A DNA stretch of 64,000 nucleotides from Vicinamibacterales bacterium (GTDB lineage Bacteria; Acidobacteriota; Vicinamibacteria; Vicinamibacterales; JAKQTR01): the NCBI GenBank assembly GCA_025456345.1, contig JALOKU010000001.1:83758-147757 (forward strand), given 5' to 3'. Below, piece by piece: positions 52,403 to 61,350 of the stretch. The notes beneath the pieces were generated by a model that saw only the letters and a list, made by a program, of their open reading frames with translations, was not told the DNA's origin and did no database searches. Numbering within the stretch: the stretch's first letter is position 1; every line of letters begins with the position of its first letter. The translations under genes were made by a program, and so were the position numbers.

Positions 52403-52837
52403 GTGCTGAGGCCCGCCCTGCTCGCCGTCGTGACGCTGGCCCTGCTGGCCTCCGGGTGCGGCCAGAGCGTGCCCGGGCCGCATCCGATCGAGATCGGCCG
52501 CTCCACGTGCGCGAAGTGCCGGACCGTCATCTCGAGCCTGGATGCCGCCGCCCAGGCGTCCTACACCGACGGCACGGCGAGGCTCTACGACGACCTCGGC
52601 TGCATGGCGACCGATCCGGAGGCCCTGCGCGGTGCGGCCGAGCTCTACGTCCAGATGGCGGGCGGGAAGGGCTGGGCGCGCGCCGAGGACGTGACGTTCG
52701 CCTCGCCGCCCGGCTGGAAGTCGCCGCAGGGCTACAACTACTTCGCGTTTCCCGAAGAGGAGTCGAGGCGGCTCGCGCCGGATGGTTGGGCGCGCGGGTG
52801 GAACGATCTCGTCACCGAGCTCGCCCGGACGCGCTGA
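52403..52837 (+). CDS. NosL-like copper-binding lipoprotein
   Basis: 144 residues with a clean lipobox LLASGC (C19). The mature domain has C36-x2-C39 in STCAKCRTVIS, then SYTDGTARLYDDLGCMATD and the FAFPEEESRR segment, as in NosL-like proteins. Classic NosL has a methionine after the second cysteine (CGM); here it is CRT, so metal binding may differ. No nos genes are nearby. The start is a GTG set by the -10 box 7 nt upstream. It overlaps the convergent aminotransferase gene by 26 bp. Confidence 0.75.
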   Translation: MLRPALLAVVTLALLASGCGQSVPGPHPIEIGRSTCAKCRTVISSLDAAAQASYTDGTARLYDDLGCMATDPEALRGAAELYVQMAGGKGWARAEDVTFASPPGWKSPQGYNYFAFPEEESRRLAPDGWARGWNDLVTELARTR

Positions 52838-54038
52838 GCCACCCGCCGGTCACCTCGAGCAATCGCGCCACATCGTCCGCCCCATTGAAGAAGTGACAGG
52901 AGACGCGCACGCCGCCGACGCCGGAGGTGTAGCGGTGCGACACCATGATGCGCGCGTCGAGCAGACGCTCGATGAGCGCCGCCTCCCGCGCCACCTCGTC
53001 CAGGGTGAACGTCACGATACCCGAGCGATGTGACGGGTCGCGCGGCGTGACCACCCGGACCGGAAGCGCCGACAGTCCCTCCAGCAGCTGATCGGTGAGG
53101 CCGGCGATGTGGCCGGCGATCACGCCGGGCCCGAGGCTGTTGATGAGGTCGAGCGACGCCGCAAGGCCGACCATGCCGGGGTAGTTGCCGGTGCCGCCGG
53201 TTTCGTAGCGCCTCGCGTCGGGCGTGAACGTGACCGGCTGCAGCGGCGTGATCGCCGGCGTGCGGAAGTACTCCGCCCACCCGCCTGCCGGCGGGTTGAC
53301 GGAGAGGTAGCCTGCGACCGGGGGCCGCAGCCGGTCGCGGGCAGCGGGGTTGATGTACATGAAGCCTGCGCCGAACGGGGCGTTCAGCCATTTGTGGCCG
53401 CCGGTGACGAGGATGTCGATCGGCGTGCGTCCCACGTCGATCGGGAACGCCCCGAGCTGCTGGATCCCGTCGACGACGAACCAGAGCCGCCGCTTGCGGC
53501 AGAAGTCGCCGATGGCGTCGAGATCGGCGCGGAAGCCGTTCGACCACTGGACCGAGCTCATGACGACGGCCCGCGTCCGGCCGTCGGCCACGGCCGCGAA
53601 CCGGTCCACCGGCAGCGTGCCGGAGGCGTGCGGCACGAGCCGGATCTCAGGTGCGGCAGGCGGTGGCTGCTGCCGCCATGGGAGCGGCACCTGCAGGTAC
53701 TCCAATTCGGGCACGAGGATGTTGTCGCCGGGCTCGAACGGGATGGCGGCGGCGGCGATGGCGAGGCCGTGCGACGTGTTCTCGATGAGCGCGATGTCGG
53801 CGGGCCGTGCGCCGATGAGGCGGGCGGCCGCGGGCCGCGTGGCATCGCGCGCGGCGTCGAGGCGGATGTGGAACGCCGTGGCCGAGCGCTCCGGGTACGT
53901 CTGCACGTCACGCAGCAGGGCGGTGATGGCATCGGCGGCCGCTTGCGGCGCGAGACTCGCGCAGGCGGCGTCGAGGAACGTCTTGCCGGCCAGCGCCGGG
54001 AACTGCTCGCGGCGGACCGATTCGAGGGACGCGGGCAT
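52812..54038 (-). CDS. Class V (cysteine desulfurase-like) PLP-dependent aminotransferase
   Basis: 408 residues. The PLP lysine is K216 in VTGGHKWLNAPFGAGF, preceded by LWFVVDGIQQLGAFPIDV. The fold matches class V enzymes such as selenocysteine lyase/isopenicillin epimerase-like proteins. The cysteine desulfurase active-site loop is not obvious, so I do not assign a sulfur role. It is 9 nt downstream of the DUF6526 gene on the same strand. Confidence 0.88.
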   Translation of the reverse strand: MPASLESVRREQFPALAGKTFLDAACASLAPQAAADAITALLRDVQTYPERSATAFHIRLDAARDATRPAAARLIGARPADIALIENTSHGLAIAAAAIPFEPGDNILVPELEYLQVPLPWRQQPPPAAPEIRLVPHASGTLPVDRFAAVADGRTRAVVMSSVQWSNGFRADLDAIGDFCRKRRLWFVVDGIQQLGAFPIDVGRTPIDILVTGGHKWLNAPFGAGFMYINPAARDRLRPPVAGYLSVNPPAGGWAEYFRTPAITPLQPVTFTPDARRYETGGTGNYPGMVGLAASLDLINSLGPGVIAGHIAGLTDQLLEGLSALPVRVVTPRDPSHRSGIVTFTLDEVAREAALIERLLDARIMVSHRYTSGVGGVRVSCHFFNGADDVARLLEVTGGWLSASGRAR

Positions 54039-54047
54039 GAACCGGGC

Positions 54048-54488
54048 TCAGGCGCGCTGGTGGTCGGCGCGCCACTGGCGGACCATCTTCTTGATGGCCT
54101 TCTGATCCTGGAGCTTGCCGTCGATCACCTGCCGCGCCAGGTCCGGCAGTTCGCCGTCGGACGCGAACCGGAGCGCGACCATCTGCTTCACCGTGAACTC
54201 GCCGATCCGTGCCTGCAGATCCGCCGGCAGCAGCGCGCGCATCCGCAGCGTCTCTTCGAGCCGGATGACGCGATCCTGTACCGTCAGGGCCATGACCCGG
54301 GCGATGAAGAACAGCAGGATGAGCGCCACCGACACGCCGAAGGCCACCAGGTTCCCCCAGCTGAAGTCGGTCACCACCTGGTAGAGCGCGTAGAAGAAGT
54401 TGATGGCGAACAGCGGAAACGCCACGAAGTGGTACGCGGGCACGAGGCGCGCGTGGTTCTCGAACGTCTGCGGGGACTTCTCGGCCAT
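54048..54488 (-). CDS. DUF6526-family membrane protein
   Basis: 146 residues. FENHARLVPAYHFVAFPLFAINFF is the typical DUF6526 N terminus, with two membrane helices (about 18-38 and 44-68), then VQDRVIRLEETLRMRALLP and a helical C terminus. Function is unknown. It lies between pcs and the aminotransferase gene with short spacers (15 and 9 nt), so the three are probably one operon. Confidence 0.8.
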   Translation of the reverse strand: MAEKSPQTFENHARLVPAYHFVAFPLFAINFFYALYQVVTDFSWGNLVAFGVSVALILLFFIARVMALTVQDRVIRLEETLRMRALLPADLQARIGEFTVKQMVALRFASDGELPDLARQVIDGKLQDQKAIKKMVRQWRADHQRA

Positions 54489-54503
54489 CGGGACTCTCCT
54501 GGT

Positions 54504-55211
54504 TCAGGCCCCGTGTGCGCGCCGGCGGGCGTGCAGCACGAGCGACAAGACGACATAGTACAGCGGGAAGGCCAGCGACCCGACGACGATGGGGCGCGAG
54601 ATGTCCGGAAGCTTCCAGGCGACGGCCATCATCAACCCGGCCCAGACCGTCCCGAGCACGATCGTGGGAGCCTGCCACGCTTCGGTGCGCGAGGGGTAGA
54701 CGTAGCCGATCGGCACGAACACCAGCGCGGCGAGCACGAGCAGCACCGCGGCGTTCGCCGCCGGGCTCAAGCCCAGCACGTAAAGGTAGAGGGCCACGAC
54801 GTTCCAGTAGGACGGGAACCCGGTGAAGAAGTGATCGGTTGTCTTCGCGTCGGTGCGGCTGAAGCCGTACGCGCTCGACAGCAGGAGCGCGGCAGCCACC
54901 GGCCACCCGAGATCCGCCGGCAGCAGCCCCGAGCGCAACAGGAGGAACGCCGGCGCCACGACATACGTCACGTAGTCGACGATGTCATCGAGGCGCTTGC
55001 CGTCGAGCCCGGGTGCCCGTTCGCCGACGCGGGCCAGGCGGGCGAGCCAGCCGTCGACGCCGTCCACCGCCGTCGCCGCGATCAGCCACAAGAAGGCGCC
55101 CCGGTAATCGCTCTGCACGGTGGCCTGGAGTGCCGCGAGCCCCATGACGGCGCCGCTGGCCGTGAAGGCGTGCACCGCCCACGCCGCGGCCCGCGATGGT
55201 ATGCTGCTCAT
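54504..55211 (-). CDS. pcs: Phosphatidylcholine synthase (CDP-alcohol phosphatidyltransferase)
   Basis: 235 residues with about eight membrane segments. The N terminus AVHAFTASGAVMGLAALQA and the CDP-alcohol motif in DGVDGWLARLARV...LDDIVDYVTYV (with a Pcs-type longer spacing) match phosphatidylcholine synthase, as does TTDHFFTGFPSYWNVVALYLY. Pcs joins choline to CDP-diacylglycerol in one step. Start ATG 55211 with TAGTGT ending 8 nt upstream. Choline uptake genes are not in this window. Confidence 0.83.
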   Translation of the reverse strand: MSSIPSRAAAWAVHAFTASGAVMGLAALQATVQSDYRGAFLWLIAATAVDGVDGWLARLARVGERAPGLDGKRLDDIVDYVTYVVAPAFLLLRSGLLPADLGWPVAAALLLSSAYGFSRTDAKTTDHFFTGFPSYWNVVALYLYVLGLSPAANAAVLLVLAALVFVPIGYVYPSRTEAWQAPTIVLGTVWAGLMMAVAWKLPDISRPIVVGSLAFPLYYVVLSLVLHARRRAHGA

Positions 55212-55219
55212 CCGCTGCC

Positions 55220-55225
55220 ACACTA
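55220..55225 (-). promoter_or_regulatory. TAGTGT -10-like element 8 nt before pcs
   Basis: TAGTGT (minus strand) ends 8 nt before the ATG at 55211. It also lies in the 29-bp divergent gap to rluA-type gene at 55241. No -35 consensus. Confidence 0.3.
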
Positions 55226-55240
55226 CCACGAGACGACGGG

Positions 55241-56191
55241 ATGCAGGAGTGGGTCATCGCCGCTGACGCCGCCGGGATGCGGCTCGACCTCTGGCTCGTC
55301 CGCCACGCCGGCGCCGGCTCGCGCAGCCGCGCCGCGGCGTGGCTGGAGCGCGGGAAGGTCTTTCTCGACTGCCAGGGCGCGGGCGCCGCTGACGCGGCGC
55401 GGCGCCTGACGCCCGGCCTGCGCGTCGGCGTCTGGATGGACCGTCCGGGCTCGGCCAGGGCTGCCGATCGGGACGCTCACGAGCGCCGCCGCCTCCTTCG
55501 CGTGGTCGCCGAGGACTCCGCCCTGGTCGCCGCCGACAAGCCGCCGGGCATGATTGTCGAGCCGCTGCCCGGGCGAAGCGGGGAAGAGGTCACGCTGCTC
55601 GACCTCGTCCGGCATCACCTCCGGCACGACACCCGCCCGGCGCTCTACGTCGTGCACCGGATCGATCGCGACACGAGCGGGCTGGTGCTCTTCGCCCGGA
55701 CCGCCGAGGCCCGCGACGCGCTCAAGGAGCAATTCGAGCGGCGCACGCCCGAACGCCTCTACCAGGCGGTCGTCGAAGGCATCGTCAGGCCGCCGCGCGG
55801 CACGTGGCGCGATCAGCTCGCATGGGATGCCTCGCAATTGCGCCAGCGGAAGGCCCATGCCAGCGACGCGCGCGGCAAGGAGGCCCTGGCTGAGTACGTC
55901 GTGCTGGAGCAGTTCGAGGCGGCTGCGCTCATGACGGTGTCGCTGGTCACCGGCAAACGCAACCAGATCCGGGTGCAGGCCGGCGTGCGCGGCCATCCGC
56001 TCCTCGGCGAACGCCAGTACCGTTTCGGGGCGCCCGCGCCGGCTCCAGGGCTGCCCCGCATCGGGCGCCAGGCGCTTCACGCGTGGCGCCTCGGGCTCCG
56101 CCATCCGTCGACCGGCCGGCCGGTCACATTCACGGCCGAGCCTCCGGAGGACTTCACGCGCCTGCTGGCGGCGCTCCGAGGTCGACCCTGA
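55241..56191 (+). CDS. RluA-family pseudouridine synthase
   Basis: 316 residues. An N-terminal S4-like domain (about 10-75) is followed by the RluA catalytic domain with LVAADKPPGMIVEP, and VVHRIDRDTSGLVLFARTAEA in which D142 is the catalytic aspartate. Further motifs are ERLYQAVVEG and GKRNQIRVQAGVRGHPLLGE. The target RNA position cannot be read. Its 3' end overlaps the MATE gene by 38 bp. Confidence 0.92.
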   Translation: MQEWVIAADAAGMRLDLWLVRHAGAGSRSRAAAWLERGKVFLDCQGAGAADAARRLTPGLRVGVWMDRPGSARAADRDAHERRRLLRVVAEDSALVAADKPPGMIVEPLPGRSGEEVTLLDLVRHHLRHDTRPALYVVHRIDRDTSGLVLFARTAEARDALKEQFERRTPERLYQAVVEGIVRPPRGTWRDQLAWDASQLRQRKAHASDARGKEALAEYVVLEQFEAAALMTVSLVTGKRNQIRVQAGVRGHPLLGERQYRFGAPAPAPGLPRIGRQALHAWRLGLRHPSTGRPVTFTAEPPEDFTRLLAALRGRP

Positions 56192-57533
56192 TCTGCCGCC
56201 ACTTGCCCTGCCGGAATCGCAGCACGCCCAGCGTGCACCGCAGGACGTGCCCGATGACGATCGCGGTCCAGATGTCCGTGGCGCGCAACCCGTGCAGGGC
56301 CTCCATCGCGGCGCAGAAACTCAGCGGAACGATGATCTGGCTGATTAGGGAAATGTAGAACGGGCTCTTGGTGTCGCCCGTCCCCTGGAGCGCGCCGTTG
56401 TAGACGAGGGCGACGGTCACGAAGAAGCCCGACACGGTGAGGTATCGCAGCAGCTGGCTGCCGATCTCGAGGACGTGCGCGTCGCGCATGCCGAAGATGC
56501 CGAGCAGCGCCGAGGGCACCGCCACGAAGGCGAGTCCGACCACGAGGGCGACGCCGAGGCCGATGCGGGCGGCCACCCAGGCGCCCGCGATGCTGCGCTC
56601 GGGTTTGCCGGCGCCGAGGTTCTGGCCGGCGATGGTCGCCGTCGCGCTCATCAGCCCCACCGATGTCCACGTGATCAGCGAGAAGAGTTCCGTGTAGCCG
56701 ACGGCGTACGCCGCCTGGACGGCCGCGCTGTGCTCGAGCGCGCCCATGAACCGCAGGAGCAGCACGCCGGCCACGTTCATCGCGATGCCTTGCAGGCCGG
56801 TGGGGAGGCCGAATCTGAAGATCGATCGGATGATGGCCCAGTCGGGGGCGAAGCTCAGGGGCCGCGGCACCCGGATCGCGTACTTGCCAGAGAGGACCAT
56901 CGCGTTCCCGATGGCCGCGACGATCAGGTTGGCCGTCACCGTCCCGAGCGCGGCGCCGAAGGCCCCGTAGCGCGGGATGAGCACCACGTTGAACGCCGCG
57001 TTGAGCACGGTGGCCCCGATCCCGAGGCGCAGCGGCGTGCGCGCGTCGCCCGCGGCGCGGAAAGCGCCGCCGAGCATGAAGAAGACCAGCATGCCGACGT
57101 TGCCGACGAACATCGTCCGCAGGAAGGGCAGCGCGGCCGCCTTCACCTCGGGCGCGGCCCGGACGACGTCGAGCAGGTACGGCGCGAGCACGTACCCCGC
57201 GATGGCCAGCACGACGGAGAGGAAGATCGAGGTGAGGAACGCCTGCTGCACGACGCGGTTGACCTTGTCGGCCTCGCCGGCCCCGGTGAAGCGGGCCACG
57301 AGCACGCCCATGCCCGAGTACAGCGACGCGATGAAGACGATGACGACGAGGAAGATCTGCCAGCTCACGCCGATGGCGGCGTTCGAGGTGTAGCCGACGT
57401 AGTGGCCGACCATCGCGTGATCGATGATGCCCTGCAGCCCGGCGATCACGTTCTGCAGCATCGTCGGCCATGCGAGCTTCCACACGGCGGAGGCCAGAGG
57501 CCCGTCGACGATCGAACGGTCGAATTTCTGCAA
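56154..57533 (-). CDS. MATE-family efflux transporter
   Basis: 459 residues and about twelve membrane helices in two halves. Characteristic segments are SAVWKLAWPTMLQNVIAGLQGIIDHAMVG, GMGVLVARFTGAGEADKVNRVVQQA, and the second half GLMSATATIAGQNLGAGKPERS. These transporters exchange sodium or protons for drugs or metabolites. The chosen start is a TTG at 57533; the reading is in frame with the first helix but other starts are possible. A TAAGAT box lies about 9 nt upstream. Confidence 0.88.
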   Translation of the reverse strand: MQKFDRSIVDGPLASAVWKLAWPTMLQNVIAGLQGIIDHAMVGHYVGYTSNAAIGVSWQIFLVVIVFIASLYSGMGVLVARFTGAGEADKVNRVVQQAFLTSIFLSVVLAIAGYVLAPYLLDVVRAAPEVKAAALPFLRTMFVGNVGMLVFFMLGGAFRAAGDARTPLRLGIGATVLNAAFNVVLIPRYGAFGAALGTVTANLIVAAIGNAMVLSGKYAIRVPRPLSFAPDWAIIRSIFRFGLPTGLQGIAMNVAGVLLLRFMGALEHSAAVQAAYAVGYTELFSLITWTSVGLMSATATIAGQNLGAGKPERSIAGAWVAARIGLGVALVVGLAFVAVPSALLGIFGMRDAHVLEIGSQLLRYLTVSGFFVTVALVYNGALQGTGDTKSPFYISLISQIIVPLSFCAAMEALHGLRATDIWTAIVIGHVLRCTLGVLRFRQGKWRQIRVDLGAPPAGA

Positions 57534-57594
57534 GGTCTGTCCATCTTACCCGACCTCCGGGATCGCTGTGCTAGCATGCTCGCGGGAGTCCCGC

Positions 57595-58962
57595 ATGCCC
57601 GATGTCGTGCGCAGTGCCGTGTTCCGCGCCAGCGATTTCGTCTGGGGTCCGTGGACCACGCCGATCGGCCCGGTTCCGGGCCCGCTGATGATTCTCCTGA
57701 TCCTGGCGGGGCTCTACCTCACGATCCGGACGGGCGTGGTGCAGGTGCGGCGCTTCCCGGAAGCGGCCCGGACCATCGTGCCGGAGCAAGCCGCAGGGGC
57801 GGCCGGCGCCCTCTCGCCGTTCCAGGCGTTCATGACCGCGCTTGCCGCTTCGATCGGCACCGGCAATATCGCCGGCGTCGCCACGGCCATCGTGTCCGGC
57901 GGCCCCGGGGCCCTCTTCTGGATCTGGGCGTACGGCTTCATCGCCATGGCGATCAAGTTCGCGGAGGCCGTCCTGGGCATGAGCTTCCGCGTGGCGCGCG
58001 CCGGCGGCAGTTCGTCGGGCCCGATGTACTACCTTCGGGACGGCCTGCGCGCGCCGAAGCTCGCCGCGGTCTTCGCCGGCGTGGCCGGCCTGGCCGCGCT
58101 CTTCACGACGCCGTTCACGCAGCCGAACTCCATGGCGGTGGTCCTCAAGAGCCAGTTCAACGTGCCCACGTGGGCCGCCGGCGTTGCGATCGCCGTCCTG
58201 ACGTGGCTGGTCATCATCGGCGGCGTCGGCTCCATCGGCCGGGCGGCGGAGAAACTGTCGCCGCTCAAGGTCGGGCTCTACTTTGCGGGCGGCCTGTTCG
58301 TGATCCTGAGCCACGCGTCGGAGATTCCCGGTGTGATCGCGCTCGTCTTCCGCGAGGCGTTCTCGTTCCGCGCGGCGATGGGCAGCAGCGCGGGGCTCGG
58401 GATCGTGATGGCCATGCGCTACGGCCTGGCGCGCGGGATTTACGCCAACGAAGCCGGGTACGGCACGGCAGCGGTCGCGTACGGGACTGCGAAGAGCGCC
58501 TCGCCGACGCAGCAGGGGCTGAACGCGGTCATCGAGGTCTTCGTTGTCTCGTTCGTCACGTCGTCGATCAGCGCCCTGACCATCCTCGTCAGCGGAGTCT
58601 GGCAGTCGGGCCTGACCAGCACGGCGGTTGTGGCGCAGGCGTTCAACACGGCCATCCCGGTGGCCGGCGGCTGGGTGGTCGCCTTCTGCGCGTTCCTCTT
58701 TGGCTACACGACGCTGATCGGCTGGGCCTACTACGGGGAGCAGTTCTTCGAGTACCTGTTCGGCAAGCGTGTCACGGTGCCCTATCGCTGGATCTACTGT
58801 CTGCTGATCCCCATCGGCGCCGTGGCCAGCGTCGAAACCGTCTGGGCGTGGGGAGACCTCATGAACGGCCTGCAGGTCTTCCCGAATCTGGTCGGCCTGA
58901 TCGGCCTGAGCGGCGTGGTGGCCGCCGCGGCCAGAGCACCCGTCACGAAGAGCGGGCGCTGA
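57595..58962 (+). CDS. Sodium:alanine symporter (AGCS family)
   Basis: 455 residues and about eleven membrane helices. AGCS hallmarks are SPFQAFMTALAASIGTGNIAGVATAI, GAALFWIWAYGFIAMAIKFAE-like segment, RYGLARGIYANEAGYGTAAVAYGTA and FLFGYTTLIGWAYYGEQ. It imports alanine or glycine with sodium. GGGAG precedes the ATG at 57595. The 3' end overlaps thrC by 20 bp. Confidence 0.92.
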   Translation: MPDVVRSAVFRASDFVWGPWTTPIGPVPGPLMILLILAGLYLTIRTGVVQVRRFPEAARTIVPEQAAGAAGALSPFQAFMTALAASIGTGNIAGVATAIVSGGPGALFWIWAYGFIAMAIKFAEAVLGMSFRVARAGGSSSGPMYYLRDGLRAPKLAAVFAGVAGLAALFTTPFTQPNSMAVVLKSQFNVPTWAAGVAIAVLTWLVIIGGVGSIGRAAEKLSPLKVGLYFAGGLFVILSHASEIPGVIALVFREAFSFRAAMGSSAGLGIVMAMRYGLARGIYANEAGYGTAAVAYGTAKSASPTQQGLNAVIEVFVVSFVTSSISALTILVSGVWQSGLTSTAVVAQAFNTAIPVAGGWVVAFCAFLFGYTTLIGWAYYGEQFFEYLFGKRVTVPYRWIYCLLIPIGAVASVETVWAWGDLMNGLQVFPNLVGLIGLSGVVAAAARAPVTKSGR

Positions 58963-60262
58963 GGCCGGTCAGCAGGTCCTTGAACGCCGCGGGGCTCGCC
59001 AGCGGCAGGTCCACCGCCAGCAGCGGCCGCGACCGCCAGCCGCGCTCGGACACCGGAAGCTCCGGCTCGAAACCCAGTTCTTCACGGATGACGCCGGCGA
59101 ACTTCGCCGGGTGGGCCGTGGCCAGCACGACGACGGGCGCACGAGAGCCCGCCGCGTGCCGGAAGCGCAGCGCGGCCGAGTAGGCGACGGCCGCGTGAGG
59201 ATCGAGGACCGCGCCGAACCGCCGATAGGCGTCGCGGATGGCTGCGCGCGTCTCCGGCTCGGACACGCGCAGGCCTGCGATGTCTTCACCCATCCGTGCG
59301 GCCGAGCCGTCGTACATCGCCGCGAGCCGGGTGAAGTTGCTCGGGTCGCCCACGTCCATCGCGTTCGACAGCGTCGGGACCGAGGCCCGCGGCCGGAACG
59401 CCGCGGAGTCCAGGTACTCGGGCAGCACGTCGTTCGCGTTCGTGGCGGCGATGAAGCGCGCAACCGGCAGCCCCATCCGGGCGGCCATCACCCCCGCGGT
59501 CAGATTGCCAAGGTTGCCGGAAGGCACCGCGAAGACGACGGGCTCGCCCGGCCGCCGGGCGGCGTCGAGATACCCGGAGACGTAGTAGAACGTCTGCGGC
59601 AGCAGCCGGCCGATGTTGATCGAGTTCGCCGACGACAATCGCAGCGGCGCGAGGTCCGGATCGAGGATCGCCGACTTGACGAGCCGCTGGCAGTCGTCGA
59701 ACACGCCGGCCACGCGGACGGCGGTCACGTTGCCGCCGATCGTGGCCATCTGCGCTTCCTGGAACGGCGACACCTTGCCGGCCGGGTAGAGCACGACCAC
59801 CCGCGTGCCCGCCACGCCGGCGAACCCGCGGGCCACCGCGCTTCCGGTGTCTCCCGAGGTGGCGACGAGGATCATGACGTGCTCGCCGCCCTCGCGCAGG
59901 ACCTCGCTGAAGAGCCTCGCGAGGAATCGCGCGCCGAAGTCCTTGAACGCCAGCGTCGGTCCGTGGAAGAGCTCGAGCAGCGACAGGCCCTCGCCGAGCG
60001 GGCGCGCCGGCACGGGAAAGTCCAGCGCGCCATCGACCACGCGGTCGAGGATCTCCGGCGCGAACTCGCCCTCGAGGAGGCGCTGCGCGAGCTGCCGCGC
60101 GATGGCATCGAACCTCAGGCCGCGCCACGCCCGGAGATCCGCCTCGCCGAACCGCGGCAGATCCACCGGCTGATAGAGGCCGCCGTCGGGCGCCAGTCCA
60201 CGGCGCAGGGCCTCGCGAAACCCGGCGAGCGGCGCGCGGCGGTGCGTGCTCCTGAGTTGCAT
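58943..60262 (-). CDS. thrC: Threonine synthase
   Basis: 439 residues. The PLP lysine is K107 in GPTLAFKDFGARFLARL, with VATSGDTGSAVARGFAG and the glycine-rich VPSGNLGNLTAG phosphate loop, and SNAMDVGDPSNFTRL. It turns O-phosphohomoserine into threonine. The start at 60262 is 1 nt after the thrB stop, so thrB and thrC are one operon. Typical bacterial length. Confidence 0.95.
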   Translation of the reverse strand: MQLRSTHRRAPLAGFREALRRGLAPDGGLYQPVDLPRFGEADLRAWRGLRFDAIARQLAQRLLEGEFAPEILDRVVDGALDFPVPARPLGEGLSLLELFHGPTLAFKDFGARFLARLFSEVLREGGEHVMILVATSGDTGSAVARGFAGVAGTRVVVLYPAGKVSPFQEAQMATIGGNVTAVRVAGVFDDCQRLVKSAILDPDLAPLRLSSANSINIGRLLPQTFYYVSGYLDAARRPGEPVVFAVPSGNLGNLTAGVMAARMGLPVARFIAATNANDVLPEYLDSAAFRPRASVPTLSNAMDVGDPSNFTRLAAMYDGSAARMGEDIAGLRVSEPETRAAIRDAYRRFGAVLDPHAAVAYSAALRFRHAAGSRAPVVVLATAHPAKFAGVIREELGFEPELPVSERGWRSRPLLAVDLPLASPAAFKDLLTGLSARSS

Positions 60263-60263
60263 C

Positions 60264-61223
60264 TCAGGGGAGCACGTGTGCGCCGTCGCGGTTGACGGGG
60301 CCGACCCACGCCTCGCTGCCAAGCGAGGCGCGGTCCCTGAACACCTGGCGCATGGCCAGCGCAACGCGCGCCGCCGCATCGTCGCTGTCGCACAGCGCGA
60401 ACATCGACGGGCCAGACCCCGAGATGCCGCAGCCGAGGGCGCCCGCGTCCCGCGCGGCAGACCGCACCTCGGTGGACGACGGGATCATGGCGGCGCGAAG
60501 GGGTTCGACGATGCGGTCGTCGATGGAGCGGCCGAGCAGCGCCAGGTCTCCCTGGTGCAGCGCCGCGACCAGCGCCCCCAGGTTGCCGGCGTTGGCAACG
60601 ATGTCGGGCAGGGCGAACGCACGGCCGGCGAGCCGTGCCCGCGCCGTGGCGGTGGACACTTCGCAGTGCGGGTGCACGACCGCGATGAACAGGCCGTCGG
60701 GGACCGGCAGCCGAACCAGTTCGAGCGGGTCGCAGCTCCGGATGAGCACGATGCCGCCGACAATGGCCGGGGCCACGTTGTCCGCGTGGGCGGCCCCGCA
60801 CGACGCGCGCTCACCGGCCATGGCGCACTCGACGAGGGCTTCGGGCCCGAGCGGGCGCCCGAGGGCCTCGTTGGCCGCGACGGCGCCGGCGGCGGCCGAC
60901 GCCCCGGAACTGCCCAGGCCGCTCGCGAGCGGCATGCCCTTGTGCAGCCAGAGGCGGAGGCCCGGAGGCCGGCCCGCCCCCGTTACACGCCGCAGCACCT
61001 CGTCGGCGGCCACGCTGGCGGCATTGCGCCCGGTCCCCAGAGGCAGCGCGCCGCCGTCGCCGGTCACGCCTGCCAGCTCACCGCCGGGGCGGTCCGAGAG
61101 TTCGGCCTCGACCACGTCGCCCGGCCGGTGCAGGGCGAGGCCCAGCACGTCGAACCCGGGCCCCAGGTTCGAAACCGTCGCGGGCGCGAATACCCTCACG
61201 CGTGGGCTGTCGGCGGACGCCAT
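60264..61223 (-). CDS. thrB: Homoserine kinase
   Basis: 319 residues of the GHMP kinase family: APATVSNLGPGFDVLGLAL, the ATP loop PLASGLGSSGASAAAGA, and CGISGSGPSMFALC. It phosphorylates homoserine for ThrC, encoded next. A TAACAT -10 box (61233-61238) ends 9 nt before the ATG. No threonine attenuator is visible in the 127-bp gap upstream. Confidence 0.94.
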   Translation of the reverse strand: MASADSPRVRVFAPATVSNLGPGFDVLGLALHRPGDVVEAELSDRPGGELAGVTGDGGALPLGTGRNAASVAADEVLRRVTGAGRPPGLRLWLHKGMPLASGLGSSGASAAAGAVAANEALGRPLGPEALVECAMAGERASCGAAHADNVAPAIVGGIVLIRSCDPLELVRLPVPDGLFIAVVHPHCEVSTATARARLAGRAFALPDIVANAGNLGALVAALHQGDLALLGRSIDDRIVEPLRAAMIPSSTEVRSAARDAGALGCGISGSGPSMFALCDSDDAAARVALAMRQVFRDRASLGSEAWVGPVNRDGAHVLP

Positions 61224-61232
61224 CGCGCCGGC

Positions 61233-61238
61233 ATGTTA
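61233..61238 (-). promoter_or_regulatory. TAACAT -10 element of the thrBC operon
   Basis: TAACAT (minus strand) ends 9 nt before the thrB ATG at 61223, giving a leader of a few nucleotides at most. No consensus -35. Confidence 0.4.
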
Positions 61239-61350
61239 GCCCGGACCCTCCGCCGGGATCCAGCCGGCGGCGAGGTCCGACGCCTGCGCGGCATGGGGCT
61301 GGCCAGCCGGCGGCCCGAACGTGTAAGGTGGGCAGAGGACGCGTGGAACC

